From JBJENW01 sp051880395 (lineage in GTDB: Bacteria; Bacillota; Clostridia; Lachnospirales; Lachnospiraceae): a stretch of 32,796 bases of DNA. The notes beneath the pieces were generated by a model. It saw only the letters and a list, made by a program, of their open reading frames with translations, was not told where the DNA came from and searched no databases. Position 1 is the stretch's first letter; each line of letters opens with the position of its first letter. The position numbers were made by a program, and so were the translations under genes. The stretch covers positions 1 through 32,796 of the forward strand of contig JBJENW010000373.1 in NCBI GenBank assembly GCA_051880395.1. Reading direction: 5' to 3'. This document shows positions 16,416 through 25,300 of the stretch, in pieces.

Positions 16416-17624
16416 TTACCCCTTTACACGTTTCTTTTTTTCTTCTTCCCCCATAATTTCTTCTATCTCCATTGTAATGTCGATCGAACTATGCTTTGGC
16501 TGTCTCTTCCAAAAATACTCTGTCACCCGTTTTGTCATCGCTTTGCTTTCCACTGCATCGCAATCCAAAAAGAGCAGATACTGACCGCTGCTATACCGTG
16601 TTACCACATTTCCCTCACGCAGTGATACACGCATCGCCTCTTCCATCTGCTCCATCACACATCGCAACGCCTGTTTTGACCGCGACCTGGCACACCGTAC
16701 GTTTACCGTGAGCAATACCAGACATCCGGCTTGCTTCTGATGTTTTTGCAGCGCACGCCGTATTTCCTGATGATAGATCTCCTGAAAGACTGGATAACTA
16801 CAGAGAAATGCTCCTTCCATCCGATTCTCTGCCAGACGCTTTCTGACCTGTTCTAGCGGAACGCTCCGCTCCTGCTTCGGCGCCCGAAGCAGTCTGTCAT
16901 GTACGTTTTCCAATTCCCTTGTATGTTCCATGCCCAATTCTTTATACAATACATTCCGGGCTTTTTCATAGGCAGATGATGCCAGCTTTACTTTTTTTTG
17001 CGCTACCAGTGAACGGATCTGATAGCTGTACAACTCCTCATCCAGCTGCTCAAACCGGATTCCTGCGATCGTCACGCGTTCTAATTCCTGATACTGTTCT
17101 CTTTTCCAATATAATTCCGCTAATGCTTTTACGGAATTTAAAAAAATCGAATGATAATAAACGGATAATGTCATCACCCAGTGCATATCTGCCGCTTTCG
17201 GCATGAATTCGCCCTGATACAGTGAAATAATTTTTTCATAATTTTGTATTTTGATATCTACTCTTTCTTCCCAACGTGTATTCTGGTACAACTGTTCCAG
17301 CTCTTCGACATCCACAGATACTTCCACCTTCGGATTCCAGTGATACGATCCTCTGCTCGTTATGATATACGCCTGCTCTCCAAACTGTTTTTTTAAAACA
17401 GTCCGCAGCCGATACACCAGATTTTTTAGTGCCCCCATTGGATTGTCTGTTTCGTTTTCCTGCCACAAAGCACAAGATAATTCTTCCAGACTCGGATTCT
17501 GATGGCGGTAAAGAATAAAATAGACTAGTAATTTTGTCAGACGGTCAGAACGAATACTGTCATCATTGATGCATGCATTCTGATTTGACAACTGAAATTT
17601 TCCCAATGAACTCATATGCAGCAT
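16416..17624 (-). CDS. SARP-like transcription regulator: OmpR-type winged helix plus BTAD domain
   Basis: A protein of about 402 residues. The first 100 residues form an OmpR-like winged helix (LTKLLVYFILYRHQNPSLEE, then LVYRLRTVLKK and IITSRGSYHWNP). Residues about 105-250 form the helical bacterial transcriptional activator domain (VDVEELEQLYQ, LYQGEFMP, LAELYWKREQYQELERV, AYEKARNVLYKELGMEH). The C-terminal 130 residues resemble a degenerate GGDEF-type fold (VVTRYSSGQYLLFLD) without catalytic residues. Starts are possible at GTG 17633 and ATG 17624 or 17615; I prefer 17624 because GGGG lies ten bases upstream and the predicted transcript begins near 17646. The gene is embedded in the surface locus with its own promoter. 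It is the natural candidate to activate the first gene, whose promoter carries SARP-like direct repeats. Confidence 0.88.
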   Translation of the reverse strand: MLHMSSLGKFQLSNQNACINDDSIRSDRLTKLLVYFILYRHQNPSLEELSCALWQENETDNPMGALKNLVYRLRTVLKKQFGEQAYIITSRGSYHWNPKVEVSVDVEELEQLYQNTRWEERVDIKIQNYEKIISLYQGEFMPKAADMHWVMTLSVYYHSIFLNSVKALAELYWKREQYQELERVTIAGIRFEQLDEELYSYQIRSLVAQKKVKLASSAYEKARNVLYKELGMEHTRELENVHDRLLRAPKQERSVPLEQVRKRLAENRMEGAFLCSYPVFQEIYHQEIRRALQKHQKQAGCLVLLTVNVRCARSRSKQALRCVMEQMEEAMRVSLREGNVVTRYSSGQYLLFLDCDAVESKAMTKRVTEYFWKRQPKHSSIDITMEIEEIMGEEEKKKRVKG

Positions 17625-17652
17625 ATCCGTCACACCCCATGTTTTTTCTTTT

Positions 17653-17681
17653 ATTATAGCGAGCGTTCAAACAAAAAACAA
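17653..17681 (-). promoter_or_regulatory. Internal promoter of the BTAD regulator gene
   Basis: On the minus strand TTGTTT (17681-17676) and a perfect TATAAT (17658-17653) are 17 bases apart, within the 56 bases between the MucBP gene and the regulator. This would give the regulator a basal supply independent of the main promoter of the locus. Confidence 0.6.
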
Positions 17682-17689
17682 AGGATATA

Positions 17690-18736
17690 TCAGGAATTCT
17701 GTTTCCTTTTTTTTCTTTTTTTTGCAACCCAGATTCCGGATGCCGCAAGAAGCGCCACTCCTGACGCAGCCGCTGCCAGGATTTTTATCAATGGATTTTT
17801 TTTCTTTTGTTTCGGTACGGTTTTTGGCACTTCTTCCTCTTTGATGATCGTAATATCCGATTTCTGTTTTCCGCTATCAGAAGGCGTTTTCTGTTCGGTT
17901 GTCTTTGCTGCATCGTCACTTTCCTGCTTTACTTCTTCGCTTTGCTTTTTGTTCCCCGCTTCTTGCTGATTTCGACCACTCGTTGTATCTGTACGCGACA
18001 ACGCCTGATTCTCTGTCACCGTCATCGGATTTGTTCCATTTGTAGCAGATGTCGAATTGTGTTGGATCACCGTCCGTCCCGGCACAGTCGTAGTCACCAC
18101 GCGTTCCTGTTCTACAACCTTTGTTTCCGTCTGCGCCTGCAGTGTACTTTTATAAGAAAATATCAGTTTATTCGGCTCATTTTTTTTGAGCTTTATTGTT
18201 TCTGTCTGCTCCTGTGTCGTGTAGCCTTCAATCGGAAGCGGTGTGTAAGAAATCCTGTCTCCTTCATTTCCATAGCCTATAATCGGAGCAGTAAGCGGTG
18301 TTTTTGACTCTGTATCGACAAACTGAATCTGATATTCTACCGGATTAACCAAAACCCCGTAATCCAGCACGCATTCCTCATTTTTTTCCAACTTCTTCCC
18401 AGCCTGTGCCTCCCAGTTTGCATCCGGTAGAATAAAATACTTTTCCGGGTCGGAGATTTTCACACACGCCTCCCATTGTGTTTGAGAAAAATCCGGAATC
18501 TTTGCTCCCCGTTCCAGCGTCAATTTTATATAATTGTCGGTGATTTCCATCTGCTCCTCAAAAAATCCGTCCTGACGCAGTACTTCCTCTGCACGCACGC
18601 GATCAAACACCGCGACCGCTCCGGCGCGATAGGTCATCGTATATGTGTCAGCCGCCCATACCGATTGCAGAGATCCCGTCTGCAGCGTCACTGCCGTCGC
18701 AAGTAAAACGCCTGCTTTCACTGATCGTTTTCTCAT
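17690..18736 (-). CDS. Secreted MucBP-like protein with C-terminal membrane anchor
   Basis: A 348-residue surface protein. Its signal peptide ends near residue 28 (SVWA followed by ADTYTMTY). Residues about 134-197 look like a MucBP-type module: VEYQIQFVDTESKTPL, GYGNEGDRISYTPLPIEGYT, KLIFSYKS. A Ser/Thr/Gln/Lys-rich spacer (about 200-310) follows, then a membrane helix at about 318-338 and a strongly basic tail (KKRKKRKQNS). The helix and basic tail look like a wall-sorting signal, but the expected LPXTG is absent; the nearest resemblance is VPKTVPK before the helix. It overlaps the upstream gene by four bases (ATGA). MucBP domains occur in proteins that bind mucus, which would suit a gut organism, but binding is not shown here. 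Confidence 0.78.
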   Translation of the reverse strand: MRKRSVKAGVLLATAVTLQTGSLQSVWAADTYTMTYRAGAVAVFDRVRAEEVLRQDGFFEEQMEITDNYIKLTLERGAKIPDFSQTQWEACVKISDPEKYFILPDANWEAQAGKKLEKNEECVLDYGVLVNPVEYQIQFVDTESKTPLTAPIIGYGNEGDRISYTPLPIEGYTTQEQTETIKLKKNEPNKLIFSYKSTLQAQTETKVVEQERVVTTTVPGRTVIQHNSTSATNGTNPMTVTENQALSRTDTTSGRNQQEAGNKKQSEEVKQESDDAAKTTEQKTPSDSGKQKSDITIIKEEEVPKTVPKQKKKNPLIKILAAAASGVALLAASGIWVAKKRKKRKQNS

Positions 18737-19506
18737 GACTGTTTTACTCCTTTCTTTTTCTTTCGAAATCCGACCATCAAACCGAGTCCTGCCACTAATA
18801 AAACGCTATAGGTAAAAAGCGACGACGAATCACCTGTTTTCACAGTGTCCGCCAGCGGAATTACTTGATCTTTTATCTTCGTCACCGTTTTTGTCACCAC
18901 ATTCTTTTTCGGCTCCGAAGCAACCTCTTCCACCCGAAAGTTCATTCCGATTTGTGCCAGTGACGCAGTGTAATCCGACTTTTTTGTACTGTCGATGCCT
19001 TCCCCCTCCAAATGCAGAGTCAGATAGAGATTCTTCGTCTCATTCTGTTTCAACGTTGTCAGATACGTATACTCTTTCAACGCATCCACATCCGACAATC
19101 CGTTTTTACTTGCTTTTCCCTCTTGATAGCCACCGGCCAGTGCATCCAAAAGCGGTTGTGCATTCTCTTCGGAATCTCCCAAACTTAGATTCACAGTATA
19201 AGCTCCTCCAGATGCCTGATTTGTCTCTTCCAGATTCTTTAGCGTCTCCTGCGACAGATAAAACGCCGCTGCCTTTGGATTTTCATTTGAGAGCGTGATC
19301 GTTTCTGTTTTTGTCTCTCCCGGCGCCATCCCCTGAAATGTTGTGCCGATCAGATGTTTGTTTCCCTCTGTCCGCGTACTTCCCTCATAGGAAATCCGGT
19401 TATCCGCACCAAAGCGCACCATTGCATGGGTATCTGCAAATGCCACTGTCCCGCCGAGAAAAAAAAGCAGCATTCCAGCACATACTCCGTGCCATATTCT
19501 TTTCAT
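18733..19506 (-). CDS. Secreted protein with VKTGD-type sortase sorting signal
   Basis: A 257-residue surface protein of unassigned domain family. Its signal peptide ends near residue 24 (TVAFA before DTHAM). The mature part starts with an immunoglobulin-like stretch: APGETKTETITLSNENPKAAAFYLSQE, as in WxL- or camelysin-like proteins. The C terminus is a sorting signal in form: a Val/Thr/Lys-rich stalk (KKNVVTKTVTKIKD), VKTGD at residues 222-226, a helix at about 229-246, and the basic tail RKKKKG. VKTGD replaces the usual LPXTG. It is the best candidate substrate for the class B sortase at the end of the locus. AAGGGGGAGAG precedes the ATG, and the gene starts 12 bases after the first TasA-like gene. 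Confidence 0.8.
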   Translation of the reverse strand: MKRIWHGVCAGMLLFFLGGTVAFADTHAMVRFGADNRISYEGSTRTEGNKHLIGTTFQGMAPGETKTETITLSNENPKAAAFYLSQETLKNLEETNQASGGAYTVNLSLGDSEENAQPLLDALAGGYQEGKASKNGLSDVDALKEYTYLTTLKQNETKNLYLTLHLEGEGIDSTKKSDYTASLAQIGMNFRVEEVASEPKKNVVTKTVTKIKDQVIPLADTVKTGDSSSLFTYSVLLVAGLGLMVGFRKKKKGVKQS

Positions 19507-19518
19507 CTTCTCTCCCCC

Positions 19519-20196
19519 TTATGATCTGGTCTCTGATATGGACTGTATGGTTCCATCCGCCGCAATATGCGCAAACACGCCCCATTCTGACTCAATCGCT
19601 TCCGTTCCAAGATCGGACTGTATCGCTGTCACTTCAAACTTTATGTTCAACTTTTGATCCGTATACCTGTTTGTAAGCGATTCCTTCAATTTTACTGTAT
19701 CTAAAAAATCTGTGGTGCTTTCCCCCTGCTTTAAAGGTTTCGTATAATATAAAATCAGTTCTTCCTCGTCCTGGTCTGCAATGATCCAACCATTTTCCGT
19801 CTGTTTTTGTCCGTTCAATTTTTCATACGATACAAATTCTCCTGTTTCTTTTCTGCCTCCCAGTTCTACCGCAGATGCATCTAACTGTGGATCTTCCCAC
19901 TGTTTATAGACTTTGACTCTGGCATATACCGGGTAGGCGGTTTTTCCTTTTTCTACATTATTTTTTAAATTGTATTTACAGGCGTACTCCGCTCCGGGTA
20001 CCGCCGCTTTTGTAATTTCAACCTGATCTTTTTTTTCTCCTTCCAGTGAAATGTCAATCGACTTCGTTGTAATTTCCGTCAGTGCTGTGCCGGCATTTCC
20101 CTCTGTAGAAGTCCGAAATATTGCAAACGTACTTCCCACAACCGTGAACACTGCCAGACAACTGACCGTTCCAACGACCGCCATCTTTTTATTCAA
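19519..20196 (-). CDS. TasA/camelysin-like protein, first gene of the surface locus
   Basis: A 225-residue secreted protein with a SipW-type N terminus: MNKKMAVVG, a helix, then VVGSTFAIFRTSTEGNAGT and KSIDISLEG, which opens the mature beta domain. Later TAYPVYARVKVYKQWED and EEELILYYTKPLKQGEST correspond to the shared core of the four TasA-like proteins here. No anchor is present at the C terminus. The start is TTG: AGGAGG lies about seven bases before it, and the in-frame ATG four codons later would place the site too far away. This gene is the promoter-proximal member of the ten-gene unit, and its promoter carries the direct repeats described separately. Confidence 0.82.
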   Translation of the reverse strand: MNKKMAVVGTVSCLAVFTVVGSTFAIFRTSTEGNAGTALTEITTKSIDISLEGEKKDQVEITKAAVPGAEYACKYNLKNNVEKGKTAYPVYARVKVYKQWEDPQLDASAVELGGRKETGEFVSYEKLNGQKQTENGWIIADQDEEELILYYTKPLKQGESTTDFLDTVKLKESLTNRYTDQKLNIKFEVTAIQSDLGTEAIESEWGVFAHIAADGTIQSISETRS

Positions 20197-20234
20197 CTGT
20201 CTCCCTCCTGTTTTTCGCCTTTTCTTTTTTAACC

Positions 20235-20268
20235 ATTATATCTTTCACGCGTCACACAAACGTCACAC
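20235..20268 (-). promoter_or_regulatory. Promoter of the surface locus with SARP-like direct repeats
   Basis: On the minus strand a perfect TATAAT sits at 20240-20235, but no good -35 hexamer is found at 16-18 bases. In its place two identical 8-mers, GTGTGACG, lie at 20268-20261 and 20257-20250. Their period is 11 bp, and the second ends nine bases before the -10. SARP regulators are known to bind heptamer direct repeats at an 11-bp or 22-bp period, about 8 bp upstream of the -10. A BTAD regulator gene lies inside the operon. Confidence 0.7.
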
Positions 20269-20349
20269 GAAGATTTTTTTTAACTGACAGCACAGAACCT
20301 TTTTTCCTTTTTTTCATATATTACAACAAAACAACCATTTGGTGACACA

Positions 20350-20586
20350 ATGCAGGATTTAGACTTCGATTATGAAAATTTACCATTAGACCGCTATGAC
20401 GAAGCCGGCAAATGTCCGGGACGCATTCATGTCGTACACAAAGGGGATACCTTAGCCAGTCTCTCCGAACGCTATCACGTATCCGTTTCCCGGATCATGT
20501 TTGCCAATCCATATGTCAATATCTACCGCCTGATGCCGGGAGAAGAACTCTGCATTCCTACCGGAGAAGAGAAAAGCGAATTTTAA
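20350..20586 (+). CDS. Small LysM-domain protein
   Basis: A 78-residue protein with one LysM module (about residues 28-69): VHKGDTLASLSERYHVSVSRIMFANPYV, then LMPGEELCIPTG. LysM domains bind peptidoglycan or chitin-like glycans. There is no signal peptide, so export is not evident; similar short LysM proteins without signals are common in Clostridia. The ribosome site is weak (GGTG about eight bases before the ATG). The gene is divergent from the surface locus, and the two share the 153-base region 20197-20349. Its own promoter was not clear. The stop codon lies only about five bases from the start of hairpin copy B1, but the LysM module is complete, so the element does not seem to have cut the gene short. 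Confidence 0.8.
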   Translation: MQDLDFDYENLPLDRYDEAGKCPGRIHVVHKGDTLASLSERYHVSVSRIMFANPYVNIYRLMPGEELCIPTGEEKSEF

Positions 20587-20591
20587 TTTTT

Positions 20592-20946
20592 TTCCTATGC
20601 GGACGTTTTCAAAATTCGGCTGGGTGGGCAAGGCGGGGCGCTGCTTTCAGAAGGGCTAGACAAAAATGCAGTCGAGTTTGGGCGGGCAAATCTTCGATGC
20701 TTTATTTTTGCGGTTTTCCGAAGGTCGTACAATCTGCACGCAGGTGTATGTGGGAGAAAGACTCAGAAACAGACTCTTTCTCCCACATACACCTGCGCAC
20801 AGATTGTACGCCTCTCGGCAAAACAGCAAAGGCATCGAAGATTCTCCCACCCAAACTCACTAACATTTTTGTCAAAGCCCTTCTGAAAGCAGCGCCCCGC
20901 CTTGCCCACCCAGCCAAATTTCGAAAACTGTGTATTGGAGACGATA
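20592..20946 (+). repeat. Giant hairpin repeat, copy B1 (plus orientation)
   Basis: The same fold as copy A1: left end (CCTATGCGGACG), joint 1 at 20655-20672, joint 2 at 20695-20722, a tip hairpin almost identical to A1, joint 2' at 20814-20837, joint 1' at 20863-20879, and right end (AACTGTGTATTGGAGACGAT). The outer domain and the ATATCTCAACC tail are missing on the left. Compared with A1, bases in joint 1 and stem 2 change together on both arms: GACAGAAATG with CATTTCTGTC becomes GACAAAAATG with CATTTTTGTC. Confidence 0.85.
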
Positions 20947-21043
20947 AGTTATGATTTCTTTTTGTAATACATAATGTGATGTGAAACTATATGAGATGTA
21001 TTTTATCCAACCATTTGTATGATACATTTTTTTAGCACACATA
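20947..21043. other. Unassigned spacer between hairpin copies B1 and B2
   Basis: About 100 AT-rich bases with no gene, promoter or stable inverted repeat that I can support. The corresponding spacer in the A locus is a different sequence. Confidence 0.5.
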
Positions 21044-21190
21044 GAATATCTCAACTGATCGTTTCCAGTACACAGTTTCCGGGATTCGGCGGACACAGCG
21101 GACAAGGGTGATGCAAACAGATGTGGCCGCTTCGTCCGCCGAATCCCGGAAACGTCCGCACAGAAATCCCCTCGGTTGAGATATTCCCGC
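21044..21190 (-). repeat. Short hairpin repeat, copy B2 (minus orientation), lacking the joints
   Basis: This copy has both conserved ends (right end at 21046-21074, left end at about 21183-21153 on the minus strand). Between them is only a perfect 20-bp stem (21075-21094 with 21134-21153) around a 39-base loop. The joints and stems 1-2 of the long copies are absent. It shows that the ends can frame very different inserts. Confidence 0.8.
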
Positions 21191-21195
21191 AATCG

Positions 21196-21224
21196 TTGAC
21201 AAATATGTGTGAAACTTTTATAAT
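21196..21224 (+). promoter_or_regulatory. Consensus sigma-A promoter of the rhomboid-like gene
   Basis: TTGACA (21196-21201), a 17-base spacer and TATAAT (21219-21224) match the consensus at all twelve positions. It starts within a few bases of the end of hairpin copy B2. Confidence 0.85.
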
Positions 21225-21275
21225 GTTTTTCATAATGATTGATAGTCAGAAATTTACAAAAATACGAGGTGTCAC

Positions 21276-22112
21276 ATGAATTTTTTAAACAAACTGGAAC
21301 GAAAATTTGGGAAATATGCGATTCCGAATTTAAGCCTCTGGCTGATCTGCGGTTACGGAATCGGCTATGTTTTTTATTTTCTGAATCCGCAGATTTTAAA
21401 CTGGCTGACATTGGAACCCTATTATATCTTACACGGTCAGGTCTGGCGCCTGATCTCCTGGGTCCTGCTTCCGAACGATACGAATCTGTTGTCCGCGATC
21501 ATTATGATGATCTTTTACTATCAGTTGGGACGGGCTCTCGAACAGACTTGGGGAACCTTCCGTTTTAATGTCTATATCTGGAGTGGATTGATCTTTACCG
21601 TACTTGGAGCCTTTTTGGTATATGGAATCGAATATGCCGCGTTCGGCATGGCAATGCCGCTGGGCTACATCAGTACAAAATACATCAACAACGCGATTTT
21701 CCTTGCATTCGCTCTGTGTTATCCGGATATGGAAATCCTGTTATATTTCATCCTTCCTATTAAAATGAAATGGATGGCTCTTGTCTATGCCGCACTTACG
21801 GTATATGAGTTTATCTTTGGTTCCTGGCCAACACGAATGGCAATCGCAGCCGCGCTGATCAGTTTCGTGGTATTTTTCTTCTCCACACGAAATTATCAGC
21901 ACATTTCGCCACAGCAGAGGCGTGTCCGCAAAAAATATCGCGCACAGACGAGGCAGGATTCCAAAATGTCCGGTATCGCCAAACACAAATGCGCGATCTG
22001 CGGCCGGACAGATCTGACCAATCCGGAACTAGAATTCCGCTTTTGTTCCAAATGTGCGGGTAATTATGAATACTGTCAGGATCATTTGTTTACACACGAA
22101 CACAAAAAATAA
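21276..22112 (+). CDS. Rhomboid-like membrane protein without catalytic motif, with C-terminal zinc ribbon
   Basis: A 278-residue membrane protein. About six helices span residues 17-205, with a rhomboid-type pattern: HGQVWRLISWVLLPND between helices 1 and 2 and the following FYYQLGRALEQTWGTFRFN, which matches the rhomboid helix 2-3 region. The catalytic GxSG motif of helix 4 is absent; the equivalent stretch reads GYISTKYINNAIFLAF. It is therefore probably a pseudoprotease of the derlin type. After a basic linker (RRVRKKYRAQTRQD), residues 240-275 contain CAICG, FCSKCAGN and CQDH, a likely zinc ribbon facing the cytoplasm. No partner gene is evident. It has its own consensus promoter and terminator, so it is probably transcribed alone. 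Confidence 0.82.
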   Translation: MNFLNKLERKFGKYAIPNLSLWLICGYGIGYVFYFLNPQILNWLTLEPYYILHGQVWRLISWVLLPNDTNLLSAIIMMIFYYQLGRALEQTWGTFRFNVYIWSGLIFTVLGAFLVYGIEYAAFGMAMPLGYISTKYINNAIFLAFALCYPDMEILLYFILPIKMKWMALVYAALTVYEFIFGSWPTRMAIAAALISFVVFFFSTRNYQHISPQQRRVRKKYRAQTRQDSKMSGIAKHKCAICGRTDLTNPELEFRFCSKCAGNYEYCQDHLFTHEHKK

Positions 22113-22118
22113 GTCAAA

Positions 22119-22166
22119 AACCTGTTGCCAGAACAGTTTCGGCAACAGGTTTTCGTCTTTTTTTTT
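22119..22166 (+). terminator. Rho-independent terminator of the rhomboid-like gene
   Basis: A perfect 11-bp stem (AACCTGTTGCC at 22119-22129 with GGCAACAGGTT at 22141-22151) is followed by a T-rich tract ending at 22166. The AT-rich bases 22167-22241 contain nothing recognised. Confidence 0.9.
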
Positions 22167-22241
22167 CGAAATCACATAGAATGAATAACAGGAACTGATA
22201 AAATTTGTTTTTTATTTTATAAAACATTTTCTAAAAAAAAA

Positions 22242-22270
22242 TTGTTTTTTATAACTTCGTGTCGTATAAT
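22242..22270 (+). promoter_or_regulatory. Predicted promoter of the activase-dehydratase gene
   Basis: TTGTTT (22242-22247) and TATAAT (22265-22270) are 17 bases apart. The leader is about 37 bases and ends with AAGGTG eight bases before the ATG at 22314. Confidence 0.75.
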
Positions 22271-22313
22271 GATGTAAGTTTATGAAACAGGGATTTGATA
22301 AGGTGATTATAAT

Positions 22314-25300
22314 ATGAGAAAAGAATTAAAAGCAAAAGTAGGAATCGATATCGGTTCCACTACCGTAAAAGTTGCAGTTTTAGATGAAGCAGACCAGCTT
22401 CTGTTCTCCGACTACCGGAGACATTTTGCAAATATCCGTGAGACTCTGCACGATCTTTTAAAAGAAGCATTTGATCAACTCGGAGATTTCACGATCCAGC
22501 CAATGATCACAGGATCCGGCGGTCTGACACTTGCCAAACATCTTGGCATCCCATTTGTTCAAGAGGTCATCGCCGTATCAACGGCTCTGCAGCACGCTGC
22601 TCCACAGACTGATGTTGCGATCGAGCTCGGCGGTGAGGACGCTAAGATCATTTATTTTGAGGGCGGCAATGTTGAGCAGCGAATGAACGGAATCTGTGCC
22701 GGCGGTACCGGTTCCTTTATTGATCAAATGGCTTCTCTTTTACAGACAGACGCCAGTGGTTTAAATGAATATGCAAAAAATTACAAAGAGATTTATCCGA
22801 TCGCGGCACGCTGCGGTGTATTTGCAAAGACCGATATTCAGCCGCTGATCAATGAAGGTGCTACCCATGAAGATTTAGCTGCTTCCATTTTCCAGGCAGT
22901 CGTCAACCAGACGATCAGTGGTCTTGCCTGCGGAAAGCCGATTCGCGGTCATGTCGCATTTTTAGGAGGCCCGCTGCATTTCTTATCTGAGCTTCGGGAA
23001 GCATTTATCCGCACACTGAAACTCGACGATGCGCATGCGATCTTGCCAGAAAACTCACACCTTTTTGCAGCAATCGGCTCCGCGTTAAACCACAAGGACA
23101 CAGAGATGTCGTTGTCCTCGCTGATTGAAAAACTGAATCAAAAGATTGAAATGGAATTCGAAGTAGACCGTCTCGATCCACTATTTGCCTCTAAAGACGA
23201 ATACGATACATTCCTGTCCCGTCATGGCAACAATCATGTCAAGACACGGGATATTTCGACCTATGAAGGCAATTGTTATCTGGGAATTGATGCCGGTTCC
23301 ACAACGACAAAAGCGGCGTTAGTTGCCGATGACGGTTCTCTTTTGTATTCGTTTTATAGCAGCAATAACGGAAGTCCGTTAGCGACAAGCATCAAGGCGA
23401 TCAAAGAGATTTACGCTCTGTTGCCGGAAAAAGCAAATATCGTGTATTCCTGCTCAACCGGATACGGTGAAGCGCTCATCAAAGCTGCCCTAATGCTCGA
23501 TGAAGGCGAAGTCGAAACGGTTTCGCATTATTATGCCGCAGCTTTCTTTGATCCTTCCGTAGATTGTATTCTTGACATCGGCGGTCAGGACATGAAGTGC
23601 ATCAAGATCAAAAATCAGACCGTAGACAGCGTTCAGTTAAACGAAGCCTGCTCCTCCGGTTGTGGTTCGTTTATCGAAACCTTTGCAAAATCACTGAATT
23701 ACAGTGTCAAAGATTTTGCAAAAGAAGCCTTGTTTGCCGCGCATCCGATCGACCTCGGTACACGCTGTACGGTATTTATGAATTCCAAAGTGAAACAGGC
23801 CCAAAAAGAAGGCGCCTCTGTTGCGGATATATCTGCCGGACTGGCTTATTCTGTCATTAAGAATGCGCTGTTTAAAGTCATCAAGCTCTCCGACCCGAAA
23901 GACCTTGGCTCTCATATTGTCGTACAGGGCGGTACCTTTTATAATGATGCCGTTTTACGCAGTTTTGAAAAAATTTCCGGCTGTGAAGCAACCCGTCCGG
24001 ATATTGCCGGCATCATGGGTGCATTTGGTGCAGCACTGATTGCCCGTGAACGCTACGAAGAAGGAATGCAAACTTCCATGTTATCGATTGATGAAATCAA
24101 TCACCTGCAATTTTCCACTTCCCTTTCCCGCTGTCAGGGCTGTACGAACCACTGCCTCTTAACCATCAACGAGTTTTCCGGAAACCGTAAATTTATCACC
24201 GGAAATCGCTGTGAACGCGGTCTTGGAAAAGAAAAAAGCAAAGAACAGGTTCCAAACCTGTTTGATTATAAAAAGAAACGAATGTTTGCCTACAAACCGC
24301 TGACACAGGCAGAAGCCTCCCGCGGGACTGTCGGCATTCCGCGCGTTTTGAATATGTATGAAAATTACCCGTTCTGGGCAACGTTCTTTAAAGAACTGGG
24401 CTTTCGTGTGGTACTGTCCCCGCCATCTACCCGTAAAATTTACGAACTCGGCATCGACAGTATCCCGAGTGAGTCCGAGTGTTACCCGGCAAAACTGGCA
24501 CACGGACATGTGACCTGGCTGATCGACCAGAAGGTGGATTTCATTTTTTATCCTTGTATCCCATACGAGCGAAATGAATTCCCGGATGCAAACAACCACT
24601 ATAACTGTCCGATGGTCACCTCGTATGCAGAAAACATTAAAAACAATGTGGATGCGATCACTTCCGGACAGATGCGTTTTTTGAATCCGTTTTTGTCTTT
24701 TGAAGATGAAAACGTTCTTGCAAAACGTCTCTGTGAAGAATTTGGCGAAGAGTTTTCCATCCCTGCGAAAGAGGTAAAAGCCGCTGTTTCCAAAGGCTGG
24801 GCAGAAATGCAAAATATGCACAAAGAAATGCAGCAAAAAGGCGAAGAAGTTTTAAAATACTTAGACGAGACCGGACGCCGCGGAATCGTTTTAGCCGGCC
24901 GTCCATACCATGTAGACCCGGAGATCAATCACGGCATTCCGGAACTGATCACCTCCTACGGCATCGCTGTTTTGACGGAGGACTCGGTTGCACATTTATC
25001 AAACGTCGAGCGGCCGTTGATCGTCATGGACCAGTGGATGTACCACTCCCGCCTCTATGCCGCCGCAAATTTTGTCAAGACAACCGAAAATCTGGACATG
25101 ATCCAGCTGAATTCGTTTGGATGCGGTCTGGATGCAGTCACAACCGATTGTGTCAATGATATTCTCTCCAATTCCGGCAAGATCTACACCTGCCTGAAGA
25201 TTGACGAAGTGACTAACTTAGGCGCCGCCCGTATCCGCATCCGCTCCCTTTTAGCTGCCATCAAAGTGCGGGAAAAGAGAAAAGCTAAACGCACGATCGT

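Noticed and set aside
24159..24836. 225-codon open frame antisense to the activase-dehydratase gene
   Set aside because: The plus-strand frame has clear domains through this region; the antisense frame has none and no start signals.
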